From Semisulcospira habei (Eukaryota; Mollusca; Gastropoda; Semisulcospiridae): DNA of 64,000 nt. The DNA is taken from NCBI GenBank assembly GCA_036245525.1, contig BTPG01000007.1, positions 164,313,894-164,377,893 on the forward strand. Direction: 5' to 3'. The notes beneath the pieces are model-generated. The model made no database searches. It was not told where the DNA came from and worked only from the letters and a program-made list of their open reading frames with translations. Each line of letters starts with the position of its first letter. The stretch's first letter is position 1. The position numbers were made by a program, and so were the translations under genes. Below are positions 34,226-45,666 of the stretch, piece by piece.

Positions 34226-35680
34226 GATTCATTTCGCATTTAATTTACATCCAAGTTGTTCAGGCCGGCAGAGCAAATCGCATTAGTTCCAACTAGTATC
34301 AATATTATGTCACGTCCAAAAGGGCCGGCAGAGACTGCTTATCCATGGGGTCAGCACGTTCCACGACCACAAAGGTGATATGAAAGACAGCGACATGTGA
34401 AAACAAGCTGTAAAAGGTCCGGCATTATTTGCTGCATGTATTTACTGCTTTTTAAAACAAAGCCCAAAAACACAGCAAAGCAAATCCCCCCATTCCTCCA
34501 TTAATTCATCCCTCCACTAATCCATCCATCCATTAGTCCATCTCCATTAATCCATCCATCCAGTAATCCATTGATCTATCCATCCACTAATTAAAAGATA
34601 CATAAAGGATACATAAATGAATTTGAAAAAAATTAAATAACGAAAAATTATTTGAAGAAATTATTTTGAAATACTAAAACAGAACTAGAATAACAGTCTT
34701 GCTAACATAATAAATTAATTAATGTTTTTACTTATTCATATATTTATTATTTTACATTTGATTTATTTTATTAAGGTACATTAAACTAGATATTTAAAAA
34801 AAAATGTTTAAATTTTGTGTTAAATTCAATTCAGTTTAATTCAATAATAAAAAAAAAACTTATTTATCCCTTAAAGGGCAATTACAATTTTGTGGACGGG
34901 GTGACAATAAGAGTAAAAATCATTCAATAAACATTAATTAATACCAAGACATTCTAATATATAATGTATGTATATTATTAGCATACTAAATCTGTCCCAA
35001 GACTTCTAATACTAAGATTAAGACATATAAAAACTCTGAACACAAAAACATTTATAAATATATTATTCAATATTAAAACATTCTAAACTCTATAAAGATC
35101 AAAAGAAACTTAATAAATACATATACTAACCATTCTAAAAAATATAATATCTTATAATATTGCCATATAAATTTAGTACAAAAATATTAAAATCTTTGAC
35201 ACGTACTCATTGACAAGTATCTACGGCGATATCTCGGCGGTCTAACAGCCTTGTTTGCTTTATCTCTGACTTACATGGAGAAATCGCCAGTGAAAAAGTC
35301 AGTTCCCTACAAGACAAACGTTCCTCCGGGACCTATGCCAATGATGGTATTCCAATCCTACTTTAACGTACTACAAGCTCCCAGTCCCAAGCATCACTCC
35401 CCCAAATGCCCGCCCTTTTCGCCTCCCTAAAGAAAACTCTCAGGGCTTCACAATTTACCGCAAGTGGAATTCAGTGACGGGGTTTTGTTTTCCCAAAATA
35501 TCCCGCGTAAGGGAAATCACTCTGGGTGTCCTGCGGCAGTTGTCGCTTCCCTTTGAGTAGCATCCGGGAATTTTCATGGCGGCTGTTGCCAAGATGGCGG
35601 CAAGTCGTTAACTGGTCGTACGGCTTTGAACGAGAACAAGAACTAACACACACTCAGAAGAAAACAATGAAGTAAATCTT
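34226..35680. other. AT-rich block without a gene
   Basis: From about 34440 to 35200 the sequence is strongly AT-rich with (CATC)n-like repeats at 34500-34590 and many ATTAA motifs. It stands out from its surroundings in composition. There is no hairpin family and no exon. A GCCAAGATGGCGGC YY1-like motif is at 35588. Confidence 0.6.
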
Positions 35681-35683
35681 GTT

Positions 35684-35750
35684 AACAAGAGGCATAGATT
35701 CTCATGCGGCCCTGCGACTGCAAGGGGTCATGAGAGTCTATGCCTCTTGT
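35684..35750. mobile_element. Family B hairpin
   Basis: Left flank GTTAACAAGAGG; the arms have four mismatches. Confidence 0.75.
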
Positions 35751-35844
35751 CGATGTAAGGCATTTTGAGCGAGAAACGCCCGACTGACTTGTCAGTCGAT
35801 ACTGACCGGATTTGGAGGCGGAACAAAATGAAGCGAATCGGGTC

Positions 35845-35910
35845 AGCAAGAGACATTGGTTCTCGTGGGCCCCTGCTTTGCAGGGGCCCATGAGAATCTA
35901 TGTCTCTTGC
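35845..35910. mobile_element. Family B hairpin, GGGCCC subtype
   Basis: Only about 95 bp from the previous family B hairpin and of a different subtype, so it is an independent insertion. Confidence 0.8.
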
Positions 35911-36439
35911 ATATGGAAGAGGCTGAATGATAGAGATTGAGGGCCGTGGGGGGGAGGGGAGGGGGGGGGGGGTGGGGGGAGGGTGCTAATGTGCGTTTGA
36001 TGATGTTCGGGAGAGTGGGAAATGCGAATAAAAATGAGGAAAACAAGATGGAGGTTGTCTTTTAAGAGGGACAGACCAGTCTGTATATTGTCGGCAGTTT
36101 TTTTGCGCGTTACTGACTGTATGCCGAGGTGGAAAATGTACATACGGGATAGGCTGGCCATAACTTGCTTTCGATTAAAATGTAGCTAAATAAATAAATA
36201 CAAATAAATAGACGAATGAATGAATAAATAATAAAGCAAAAAATGAATACCATTAATGCATCCACCTGGCAGCAAACCAAAGCGAGCTAACTAAAAAACG
36301 AGCTGATTAACGAACAAATTCAAACGGTACAAACTTGACTCCGTGACAAAAACCTCAATCTGACTAAACCAACCAACCAGCCAGCCAAGCAACCAATCAA
36401 AACAAAACAAAATAAATTTACGACATTGTTTCATTTTGT

Positions 36440-36685
36440 TTTCTCTCTCTCTCTCTCTCTCCCCTCCCCCCCCCCCCCTCCGCGCCCAACCCCCCCCCCC
36501 TCCCCCCCCCACTCTCACCAGCGCCCTACACCTACCCCCCCATCCTCGCGCACACAATCATAAGGGAGGCAAAACACGTCAGTATTTGGCGCATTTGTTT
36601 AGACGAATAGAGTAGTTACCTCCCTTAATTTCAGAATTTTTTTTCTCTCTCTCTCAATCTCTCATCCCCCCCCCCCACCCCCCCT

Positions 36686-36718
<33 letters not shown>

Positions 36719-36720
36719 CC
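36440..36720. repeat. CT and poly(C) tracts
   Basis: Two (CT)n runs with C runs of 8-12 bases in between. Confidence 0.85.
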
Positions 36721-37028
36721 CTCCCATCCTAAGACGTGATGTTAGAAAAAAAAAGTGTATTGTCAAAGTAGTCGCAACTTTGTAAGATCAACGGTGAAAC
36801 AAAAAATACTAACTAGTGCTGAAAACAGTAAGGTTCCAATTCGCAGACCAACACAAATACACAATTTTAACCCCTTCGCTGCGGAGAAAAATGTGAGAAC
36901 GCTCCAGCCGCAAGTGACATAGATCCTCATGAGTCCCGCAGTCGCGGGTGCTCATGAGGATCTATTCCTGTTGCTGTGACCAATTTGTATCCATGTTCCA
37001 TTGACGGTTGTGGCGTTTGGTGGTTGAA

Positions 37029-37472
37029 TTAACTCATTCAGCCCCGACAGACCACAGCAAGACACGGATCGAGCATGATAGTTCAAGGGTGGTGCCAGAA
37101 TAGCTTGGCGCCTATAGGCGCCAAGCTATTCTGGCACCACCCTTGAACTATCACGCTCGATCTGTCTTTAGACTTGTAATGCAGTCCTTCAGAGGGCAAC
37201 TTCAAAATTTATTACATGATATTTATATGGCGCATTTCTCATATTTATAATATAACTCAGTGCGCAGAATGTAGCCGCGAACTGAACCCAACAAGCACGC
37301 TCACGTGAACGTACGTAAACACAGAACATTCACGTGGTGCTAAGGGCAAGCTCAAGCGAGCTACTGAAGTGACGGTATTTGGAAATCGTTTTACTATTTG
37401 ACATTTTTATTAAGTTGGCTGAAACTGACACCAAAATTTGGGGATTTCGGTCCTCGAGGCAGAATGTGTTAA
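37029..37472. mobile_element. Family A MITE interrupted by a SINE
   Basis: TTAACTCATTCAGCCCC to GGCAGAATGTGTTAA, with hairpin 37069-37160. Without the SINE it would be about 215 bp. Confidence 0.85.
37211..37431 (-). mobile_element. 5'-truncated SINE
   Basis: Flanked by CAAAATTT (37203-37210 and 37432-37439), an eight-base target duplication. The body matches 16988-17393, but the tRNA head is missing. Confidence 0.75.
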
Positions 37473-37748
37473 CCAAAAATTCAGAAAGAAAATGTGCGTC
37501 CACTGGCAGTGAAGGGGTTAACACATGCTACAGTTTGTGACTGGAAAAAAAAAAAGGAATAGTAAAAAGAAAATGTTTGCTTTGTCTCCTTTAAGTCGAA
37601 ACAGCACCTCGAGTCGCGTGTTTGTGAGCGCGCAGTCTAATCGTGGCAAAAACAATGTCCAACTTTTTCCCTCATAGACTCGACCCGAAATAATTTTCCC
37701 TGCTTGAGGAGAGGAGAAGTGAATGACTTACGCCTAAATCAACCACTA

Positions 37749-37816
37749 AGCAAGAGGCACAAATTCGCATGAGCCCTTGAGGCTGCTGGGGCTCATGAGG
37801 CTCTATTCCTGACGCA
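37749..37816. mobile_element. Family B hairpin, degraded
   Basis: Arms recognisable. A further fragment (TTCATGAGAATCTATGCC) is at 37934-37955. Confidence 0.6.
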
Positions 37817-38141
37817 AATGCCAAAGGAATGTCAGAGAAAAATGGCCAGTGGCACCGAAAACCGCAAAAGTAAAAAGACGGCTTAGCAGTAAATTAGACC
37901 TGTCCAAACAAGGAGCATGAGGAACAGCTTTGGTTCATGAGAATCTATGCCTTTTTGCCAATGGGTGGGGAAGATTGCAAATGTTTTAATACATTTTTTT
38001 TTTAACCTAAAAATGTCTGCCGCAACCGCCAAGTAAAAAGCCGTCTGCACACACGGCAAACATTTACCTAACCAACAAAGCGCTCACACTTGCATTTTTC
38101 AATGCCTCAAACGTTTACCTGGGCAAGCTATAAAGTTAATT

Positions 38142-38366
38142 TTAACCCCCTGTCCTCCCGGTGGGCGCAGAGTGGTGTATTGGAAATCACTGTAAATTTA
38201 ACGTCAAAGATCCAGAGCCGTCAAATCAACATGCTACAAAAATGCTTTCAGCAAGAGGCGTAGATCCTCATGACCCCCCGCGATTTGCGGGGGCTCATGA
38301 GGATCTGTACCTCTTGCAGTTGAGTGCGCTCATTTTTTTTTAAAAATCTCGGCAGTGAAAGGGTTA
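38142..38366. mobile_element. Family B MITE, complete
   Basis: TTAACCCCCTGTCCTCCC to CGGCAGTGAAAGGGTTAT. Hairpin 38251-38318. Confidence 0.8.
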
Positions 38367-38619
38367 TGCTCTTTGAGCATGCATCCGTTGTGGACTACCG
38401 GTGACCGCATACACAGGCGGGTTATTTTCTTTTCCCTAGGTGTGGGACGGTTTTTTGTTGTTGTCCTTAGGTGTCGATGTAAACCAGAAAGAAAAGAAAA
38501 AAGTATGCATTTTACGTATAAAAAAATAAATCAAAAGTAGCAGGTTACTTGAGGTCGGCTGTTGCCTTTGCGGTTGCAGTGTGGGGTGATCCGTCTGAGG
38601 CGTGTTCCCAATACGCAAA

Positions 38620-38668
38620 AAAAACATCGGGCCGACGTTAGCCCGATGACCTTTGCGCACTGGGTTGT
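38620..38668. mobile_element. Family E foldback, centre deleted
   Basis: CATCGGGCCGACGTTAGCCC then GATGACCTTTGCGCACTGGG; a minimal copy of the element. Confidence 0.6.
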
Positions 38669-38669
38669 T

Positions 38670-39345
38670 GTTATCGTCACTGTTGTTCATGTTGTCGTTT
38701 AAAGTTGCTATGTTGTTGTTTAGTTGGCATTTTGTTTAAGTTGCCACAGTGTTAAAGTTGTATGCCTTGTTTTAACGTCGTTGATTATGTTGTTGTTTCA
38801 GCTGTTGAAGTTTGTTGTTTCCGTTGTTGTTTTTGTTGTGATTAGAGTTGTTGAAGTTTTTGATTATGTTGTTGCTTAAAGTGTTTAATTTGGTGTTTGG
38901 TGTTGTTCTTTAAGTTGCTGTTTCGGTTGCTGGATAGGTTTAGTTGTAATAGTTGTTTACGTTGTTGATTAAGTTGTTATGTCTGTTGCTTAAGTTGTTG
39001 TTTATGTTGTTCAGTTCTTTTTGAAGTTGCAGGAGTCGTTATTTGTGTTCTTGTCGTTTAAGTTGTTGATTATGTTGTTGCACAATGTGGCTATATTGTT
39101 TTTGAAGTGCTGTTTAAGTTATTGTTATTTCAGTTGTCGTTGCTGCTGTTGTAGTGATGGTGTCGCTGCTTTTGGTGTTGCAAAACTGTTGGTTGTTTTT
39201 TTCTGCTGTTATTCAGATTGTTGTTTTTGTTGTTGCTGTAGTCAAGCTCGCTGTTGTTACTGTTGTTGTTACGATTTGTCAGTTTGTAGTCGTTGTTTTT
39301 TGTGTTCAAATTGTTGTTTTTGTTGTTGTCAACAACAAGAAAATC
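38670..39345. repeat. (GTT)n-rich imperfect array
   Basis: About 670 bp dominated by GTTGTT and TTTAAGTTGTTG units. The valine- or asparagine-rich frames here come from composition. Confidence 0.8.
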
Positions 39346-39478
39346 CCCAAATAGATTTGCTATTTCCGCACTACGCTGCACTACAACGGCGCGCATTTTT
39401 CCCGACGAAAGCCGGTGTCCGAAATATCGAACAAGGGCGGATCTGAAACAAAAACACGTGTGATATCGACAGCTTATT

Positions 39479-39693
39479 TTAAGCCCTTCATTGGCGAGAA
39501 ATACTTAGCACGATCCAACTGCAAGAGACATAGATCCTCATGAGCCCCCGCAATTGCGGGGGCTCATGAGGATCTATGTCCCTTGCTGAAACTACTTTGT
39601 ATCTATGTTATATAAACAGCTGGAGCTCTTTGGCGTTAAATTAACAAATATTTCAGAAACTCGACCTGCGTCCTCTGGGAGGGAAAGGGTTAA
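39479..39693. mobile_element. Family B MITE, complete
   Basis: TTAAGCCCTTCATTGGC to GGGAGGGAAAGGGTTAA; hairpin 39520-39587 is perfect over 30 bp. Confidence 0.85.
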
Positions 39694-39760
39694 CGCCTTT
39701 GTGCATGCGGCCACAGGTATTGTTGACAGTACTGGTGGTTGCATGCACAAGAGGGTTCAT
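39687..39760. repeat. Intergenic copy of the foldback found in the LHFPL exon
   Basis: The arms GTGCATGCGGCCAC and GTGGTTGCATGCAC flank AGGTATTGTTGACAGTACTG. It adjoins the TTAA of the preceding family B MITE, so its own target may also be TTAA. Confidence 0.7.
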
Positions 39761-40094
39761 GCCGGCCAATGGAGAAGAAAAAAAAACCTTGACAAAACAA
39801 AATGGAACGAACAAAGATAACGGTGTCTTACTTTAGGATAAAAAAAATGTAAGAAGGTCCATAGGTTCTTATAGGGAGGGCCGGGGGTTCCATGGGGAAG
39901 GGGGAGGGGAGTCAGTCCTGCGGGAATCCCCTGGGTCACGCCCCGCCCCCTCGGGACCTGTCGCCGCCAGCTGATCGCGTGTCTTTTGTTACGTCCTACG
40001 TTCCTGTGTTGAATGCTTCGCTTAGGTGGTCGAGTTCTTACGTGTCTTTTAATACGAAGCTGTGCTTGCCTGCCAAACTGAGCAGTGTGTCCAT

Positions 40095-40200
40095 TTACAG
40101 GCCTCACTAGTAGGGGAAATGGGCCGGGGGAGGGGGGGGGGAGAGGAGGGCGGGGTGGGTGGGTGATGATAATGATGAAACTCTGTTACTCCCCTTGTGC
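40095..40200. other. G tract and GATGATAATGATGAAAC motif
   Basis: Low-complexity sequence; the GATGAAAC motif is an inverted relative of the retroelement-like end at 18366-18392. Confidence 0.4.
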
Positions 40201-40409
40201 TTGTAACCACCGTATTGTGAACAGTAGGGCCTACTGGATACACAACAGTGATAGTTTTTGGCAGAATTTTGTCAACTACTTTTTTTCCACAAAGAATGTG
40301 GTTTTTAAAGATGTGCTCTCTCGGGAAGTCTTGAAGGGCAAAATGTGTTCCCTGTCATTAAAACCAAAGTTTAGGTGGCTAAAGAGAGACAGAAAAGACA
40401 GACAGAGAC

Positions 40410-40425
40410 AGAGCGAGAGCGAGCG

Positions 40426-40513
<88 letters not shown>
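40410..40513. repeat. (GA)n microsatellite
   Basis: GAGC units pass into about 45 GA units. Confidence 0.95.
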
Positions 40514-40515
<2 letters not shown>

Positions 40516-40559
40516 TGTTTTGCTGAGGCTGGAGGCGTGGAGGGGGAGGAGAGGTCAGT

Positions 40560-40890
40560 AACTATTGACTGCTATACTTACCTGTGATCAGAAGGCCGCA
40601 TTACATTCGACATCTGTCGGGGGTACATTGTGTAACTGTCACTATTTTCCGGCCTTGATGATACAAGGAAATTAACAGATTATAATCAGTGCTCAATGTG
40701 TTTCCATGTTGATTCATTGATGACATTATTCAATACGTTTAAAGTCCTAAATCACACGCAAGCTTCTAAAATTCGCTGGCTGAGATCAAACAAACTATAC
40801 TGAGGCATATGATTCATGCGGACACCCCTTCCACCTGTCAGACACACAGATCTCCTCATAAGCGCAATACATACAGAAAAAATAGATCCA
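40560..40890. other. No gene recognised
   Basis: Unassigned sequence. Confidence 0.35.
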
Positions 40891-40895
40891 TCTTC

Positions 40896-40959
40896 AACAG
40901 ACATAGATTCTCAGGAGCCCTTGCAGCTGCAGGGGCTTATGAGAATGTATGCCTCTTCC
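40896..40959. mobile_element. Family B hairpin
   Basis: Apex TTGCAGCTGCAGG; several mismatches in the stem. Confidence 0.75.
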
Positions 40960-41134
40960 TGACGCGACTGCAGGGACACATTTATAAAAGACCTTGCTTC
41001 TTGCTGGTCCAACTGTGTCTCCGACGTTGGGAGTCTTGTAGATTGAAGTTGCATGTTAACTGGCGAGACGCTGAGAATTAACCATAGGGGATATAGGGCG
41101 GGTCGGTATCTCAATGAATTAACTAATCCGTTAG

Positions 41135-41140
<6 letters not shown>

Positions 41141-41208
<68 letters not shown>
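41141..41208. repeat. (CT)n microsatellite
   Basis: About 34 CT units; poly(C) follows. Confidence 0.95.
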
Positions 41209-41209
<1 letters not shown>

Positions 41210-41356
41210 GTACTCTCACCCCCCCCCCCTCTCCCCCATCGTCTAGCTAATTGCAGCTCCCACATCGCGTAGTTAATTGTAGTTGTCGCAACGGCAGGTG
41301 TGCAAATGCCATTATCACTTACTGTGGTAATTAAATCCTTCACCGTTGTAAAATAA

Positions 41357-41495
<139 letters not shown>

Positions 41496-41704
41496 CCTTG
41501 CACTCCTCTCTCTCTCTTCTATTCTCTGTCTTCCTGATTTCAATATTCTCACCTGTCACGGACGGAGTCTCCCCTGCCCTCCCCCCCCCACCCCCCCACC
41601 CCCCCTCCCGTCCCCCCTCCCTGTCCCTGCCCCCGATTTCCCGTGGTCATCATCACAGGAGACAGGAGGGGACACAACTATCACACTACCTTGCAAAGCC
41701 AATA

Positions 41705-41769
41705 CAAAAGTCATAGATCTTCATGAGCCCCGGCAACTGCGGGGACTCATGAGGATCTATGCCTCTTGC
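41705..41769. mobile_element. Family B hairpin
   Basis: A 28-bp stem with two mismatches. Confidence 0.8.
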
Positions 41770-41886
41770 GTGAGATTATTCGACATCTCTTATCGTGGAA
41801 GCTCATGAGCACGTATGACGTGCGCGAAATTATTCTATGCATGTGTTGCAGGTGGCCCTTTCAAACCTCTTCGATGCCATTCCACG

Positions 41887-41957
41887 TGTGTGCGCCGAAC
41901 TCTGATGTTGGTCCTTGCGGCTGACGTCACAAGGCCCAAAATCACAGACCCGCACGC
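41887..41957. mobile_element. Family C hairpin, diverged
   Basis: The right arm AGGCCCAAAATCACAGACCC is good and the left arm is poor. Confidence 0.55.
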
Positions 41958-42290
41958 ACAATCCTCATGCCTCACACAATTTAACTCTATGCTCCCATTT
42001 TGTAGGAGGCCGTCTGGTTTTCACACGCCAGCTAACACAGTGTAAATTTTCTCTGCAGGACGGGTCGGCGTATGGTTCAGTTCAGTTAAATACTGACCAC
42101 TGGGCACATCGTGGACATTTTTACAAAATTACCCTCTCGGAGAACAGTTGGTGACTTTTACAGAATCTTTTCACTTTAGTGTTGTTAGTAAGCAAATGTT
42201 ACTGTCAAATAGCAGTGTTTTTTTTTTTTAAATTGTGTTTACGGTGTAGAACTATACAATCTCTCCGATAGCAGTTTGTGACTATGACAA

Positions 42291-42356
42291 ATTATAGGCA
42301 CGTTAGTAAGCAACAAATGCCTAGGGGCATTTGTTGCTTACTAACGTGCCTATAAT
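42291..42356. repeat. Perfect 31-bp inverted repeat
   Basis: ATTATAGGCACGTTAGTAAG begins a 31-bp arm whose exact complement ends at 42356. The loop is four bases. It belongs to no family seen here and lies about 600 bp upstream of the putative secreted gene. Confidence 0.9.
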
Positions 42357-42944
42357 AGCGGCTATTGTTTTAAAACGGTACCACTAAACAATAATTTAAA
42401 AGTTTACTTTTCAGAGTTAAGCAATGTTAGTAGAACAAATTGGAAATGGAACACCAGTAAATGTTTTTAACGGTTTTACTTAATAATAATTTATTTATTA
42501 TTTCAGTAATCAAATCGTCGGTGTATCTATCCAACTTCGTACACTTAAGTATGCAAGATATGAAGCTGGCGGTTATAGCAGTGGAATAATTCTGATGGCT
42601 TTTGAATATTTTTTACTGAATAATAATTTAGTGATCCAGAAACTTTCCGCGAAATTACAACAGTTAGCTATTGCTGACAAGCTGAACATTTCAGAAAGCC
42701 TATGCTGAATGTTTGTGGAAATAAAGTTTCTGAAATTTCATACATAGGCTGACTTAGTTAATTTTATAGCAGATTCTTGTTATTCTATACACCGACCAAC
42801 TTTGTCATGTTGCAAACTGTTGTGCAGATGTTACCGCAAGAAAATGATTCACTGAAGTGTTGTTACTTTCAGCTACAAAGGAGTACTTTACATTTATTGC
42901 ATTCCATTTCATTGGAAAGTGTTTTTCGAATCAGTCATCCAAAC

Positions 42945-42993
42945 ATGAAGAGCTGTGCAGCATTCTTCGTTTTGGCTGTTATTTTCAGCAAAG
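42945..42993 (+). CDS. Putative secreted protein, signal-peptide exon
   Basis: The ATG at 42945 opens MKSCAAFFVLAVIFSK, a charged start followed by a hydrophobic core as in a signal peptide. It is followed by an AAAG|GTAAGT donor (phase 1). The next possible acceptor in phase is TTGTTGTCAG at 43253; after it the frame reads VTDCRGAPCLFPFSY. PC.FPF.Y resembles the opening of a fibronectin type II domain. The intron would contain the family A MITE at 43013-43223. Downstream splicing is unclear: a later exon (43377-43544, cysteine-rich) would need a 37-base intron, which is too short to trust. I cannot name the gene. Confidence 0.35.
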
Positions 42994-43012
42994 GTAAGTC
43001 AGTTTGTTTGGG

Positions 43013-43223
43013 TTAACACATTCTTACCCCAAGACCGATACCCCAAATTTTGAAGTTGACCTCTGAAGGACTGTACAAATCTAGAGACAGATCGAGCATG
43101 ATAGTTAAAGGGTGGTGCCAGAATAGCTTGGCGCCTATGGGCGCCAAGCTATTCTGGCACCATCCTTGAACTATCATGCTCGAGCCATGTCTTGTTGTGA
43201 TGTGTCGGGGCTGGATGAGTTAA
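43013..43223. mobile_element. Family A MITE, complete
   Basis: TTAACACATTCTTACCCC to GGGGCTGGATGAGTTAA, 211 bp; stem 43092-43184 extends into GATCGAGCATGATAG. Confidence 0.85.
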
Positions 43224-43253
43224 GTGTATGCCATATTGATAGATTGTTGTCAG

Positions 43254-43339
43254 TCACTGACTGTAGAGGAGCGCCGTGTCTGTTTCCATTCAGTTACGTG
43301 TATGACTCGATCGGTGTCCCACGTCCTCTGAAAGGGGAA
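43254..43339 (+). CDS. Putative second exon with FN2-like CLFPFSY motif
   Basis: The acceptor CAG at 43251-43253 is in phase with the signal-peptide exon. It encodes TDCRGAPCLFPFSYVYDSIG and further residues. The family A element abuts the acceptor region. The domain call rests on a few residues, and the downstream boundary is a guess at a weak GAA|GTAAAC donor. Confidence 0.25.
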
Positions 43340-43552
43340 GTAAACACATACCATTCAGAACTTGTCTCCCCTGCAGTTTTTGTCAACTGCGTGTGTGTGT
43401 TCTTATGCAACTTCCTGTTGCAAAGACACGGCCGGCGGTAAACACTGCGATCAAAATCTAATCCACGTAGATTTAAGCACAAAAGGAGAATGTGGCGATC
43501 GTTCTTTGGTCTGGATTTCGAATGTTTGTCGGATTAGAGATTAGGTCTGTTT

Positions 43553-43917
43553 GGTTAACCATTTGACTGCTAGCGACGATACCTTACTTACTTAATTACT
43601 TACTGACTTTCTGCCCGTAACACCGAAGGCGCATAGGGCAGCAACGAAATCTCTCCACTTCAGCTGGTCGCGGGCCAGAGTGTCTATCGTTCCCCAGGTG
43701 TGGTTGGTTGTTTTTCAGTTCTTGTTCCACCGTTCGTCGCCAGGTGATCTTTGGCCGTCCTCTTTTCCTCTTACCATCTGGTGTCTAGTGTAGGGCTGTT
43801 TTAATGATGGAGCCGTCTTCTCTCCGCAGCAGCGACGATACCGCCCCGCTCGGCGTTGTCACGCGACGCGTCTTTCAGTTGCGCCGAGCGGTATCGTCAC
43901 TAGCAGTCAAGGGGTCA
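43553..43917. mobile_element. TTAA-type MITE split by a LINE
   Basis: TTAACCATTTGACTGCTAGC and GCTAGTGACGATACC-type arms (CTAGCAGTCAAGGGGTCAA at the right end) form a hairpin MITE. A 247-bp LINE fragment interrupts its left arm. Confidence 0.65.
43584..43830 (-). pseudogene. LINE 3' fragment with 12-bp target duplication
   Basis: On the minus strand the frame reads DGKRKRGRPKITWRRTVEQE and, after a one-base shift, TIDTLARDQLKWRDFVAALC and GVTGRKS. This GKRKRGRP..TWRRT....A.DR..WR.FV.ALC pattern is the C-terminal end of many animal endonuclease/reverse-transcriptase LINEs. The element ends in a (GTAA)n tail. AGCGACGATACC is duplicated at 43572-43583 and 43831-43842. Truncated and frameshifted. 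Confidence 0.8.
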
Positions 43918-44244
43918 AAGAAGTACCCAACGGAGAAAGAAACACGCTTAGAAAAAACGGTACAACACAATTTATTAATATTTCGGGTAAATACCCTTTG
44001 TCAAAATAGACAAACAAACAGAGACATTAGCCGCTACTTATCTTCATATGCAGAAGGAATGTGGCAACTGAAGGTGACGTAAAAATAAAAAGAAGAAAAA
44101 GAAAAGAAAAGGAAGAACAAAAGTAAAAATGACGTAAAAAAAAAAAATCGTAAGAGAAAGACTCCGAGAGAAACTAAACACGAGAGACAAGAGTGTGTGT
44201 AAGCGCGCTCAGGAGCGAGCAAAAGTAAATGCGCGTGTGTGAGG

Positions 44245-44375
44245 CCGGGGAGAGAGAGAGAGAGAGAGAAGAGAGAGACCGCGAGAGAGAGAGAGAGAGA
44301 GATGGGGGGGGGGGGAAGAGAGAGAGAGAGGGGGGGAAAGAGAGAGAGAGAGCGAGAGAGAGAGAGAGAGGGGGA

Positions 44376-44461
<86 letters not shown>
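44245..44461. repeat. Long interrupted (GA)n microsatellite
   Basis: About 215 bp of GA with G runs and GAGC interruptions. Confidence 0.95.
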
Positions 44462-44467
<6 letters not shown>

Positions 44468-44700
44468 CGGGGAGTACCCTTGGGCACAAAGTAGGCTGAG
44501 TGTCTAATACACAAAGCCTGCTAAACGCCAACCCGAAGGCAAACTTTATATCACCATCAAGTTGAGGACTACCTCGGGGAAAAACGGGAGAACCCCGGGA
44601 AAAAAAACCCAGCATTTAGCAAGGGGTCAAAGAATGTAAATCAAACAGGAACAAACTAAATTATTGTGTCTAAGTGGTAAGTTTGAAAATCATCCTGCTT

Positions 44701-44704
<4 letters not shown>

Positions 44705-44792
<88 letters not shown>
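44705..44792. repeat. (AT)n microsatellite
   Basis: About 43 AT units with one phase slip. Confidence 0.95.
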
Positions 44793-44796
<4 letters not shown>

Positions 44797-44859
44797 CGTG
44801 CTGACATAATAAACATATTACTAATTACCGCCATCCGCTTCATGGCAAACTTTGATTGC

Positions 44860-45073
44860 TTAACCCATTTAGCCCCGGGACCCTACTGCAGGAGATGGAT
44901 TGATCATAATAATTTAAGGGTAGTGCCAGATGAGCTTGGCGCCTTCAGGCGCCAAGCTCATCTGGCACTACCCTTGAATTATCATGGTCAAGCCATCTCC
45001 TGCAACTGGTACAAAGTCGTTAGGCAACACCTCCACAATTTGAGAAATGGGACCTTGGGACTAAACGGGTTAA
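44860..45073. mobile_element. Family A MITE, complete, TTTAGCCCC subtype
   Basis: TTAACCCATTTAGCCCC to GGGACTAAACGGGTTAA; stem 44901-44990. Closely related to 45275-45490 and 57555-57774. Confidence 0.9.
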
Positions 45074-45274
45074 TTTCGCCGATACAACGGGTTATCGACG
45101 TTGTCCTGCCGCATCTCAGACTTCTCTACCCTTTCTTTCATGATCAGAGTGAGTAGGCACAGCTACTCGAGGTCTGCCACTGACTTTTATGCGTAACGGA
45201 AGGAACTCTCCTACGTACAAAGGAGAAGAAAAGCAACACTAAAAAAAAATCTTTTATTTTATGATTTCATTAAT

Positions 45275-45490
45275 TTAACCCATTTAGCCCCGAGTCCCTA
45301 CAACAGGAGAGAGATTGACCATGATAATTCAAGGGTAGTGCCAGATTAGCTTGGCGCCTTCAGGGCCAAGCTAATCTGGCACTACCCTTGAATTATCATG
45401 GTCACTACATCTCCCGCAACTGCCGGTACACAGTCATTAGGCAACACCTCCCGAGTTTGAGCAATGGGACCTTGGGGCTAAAAGGGTTAA
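45275..45490. mobile_element. Family A MITE, complete, TTTAGCCCC subtype
   Basis: TTAACCCATTTAGCCCC to GGGGCTAAAAGGGTTAA; stem 45316-45405 with one base missing at the apex. It lies 200 bp from its sister copy, in the same orientation. Confidence 0.9.
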
Positions 45491-45558
45491 GTTATCCCTA
45501 GTGCCCAGCATTATTGTATGATATCCTAAAGGAGACAGTGCGATCTATTAAATCACAG

Positions 45559-45666
45559 CGCTGGACAGACAAACAGTTAGATCCCCTGCCCCCGCCTATC
45601 AGGCACCCAATCGCCAGCCCACAGAGAAATACGCAGGTATAGAATAAGACGATCATTTCCATCCTC
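45559..45666 (+). repeat. Conserved dispersed repeat R105, copy 2
   Basis: Almost identical to 16508-16615, ending GATCATTTCCATCCTC. The match stops abruptly at both ends. Confidence 0.8.

Larger units (their letters stand above)
36867..37521. mobile_element. Family B MITE carrying a family A MITE that carries a SINE
   Basis: The outer element starts TTAACCCCTTCGCTGCGG and ends GGCAGTGAAGGGGTTAA. Its hairpin is 36910-36974. At 37029 it is interrupted by a TTAA-bounded family A element. Confidence 0.85.

Noticed and set aside
39021..39446. Cysteine/valine-rich frames over the GTT array
   Set aside because: The residues follow directly from GTT/TGT repetition; the frames are compositional.
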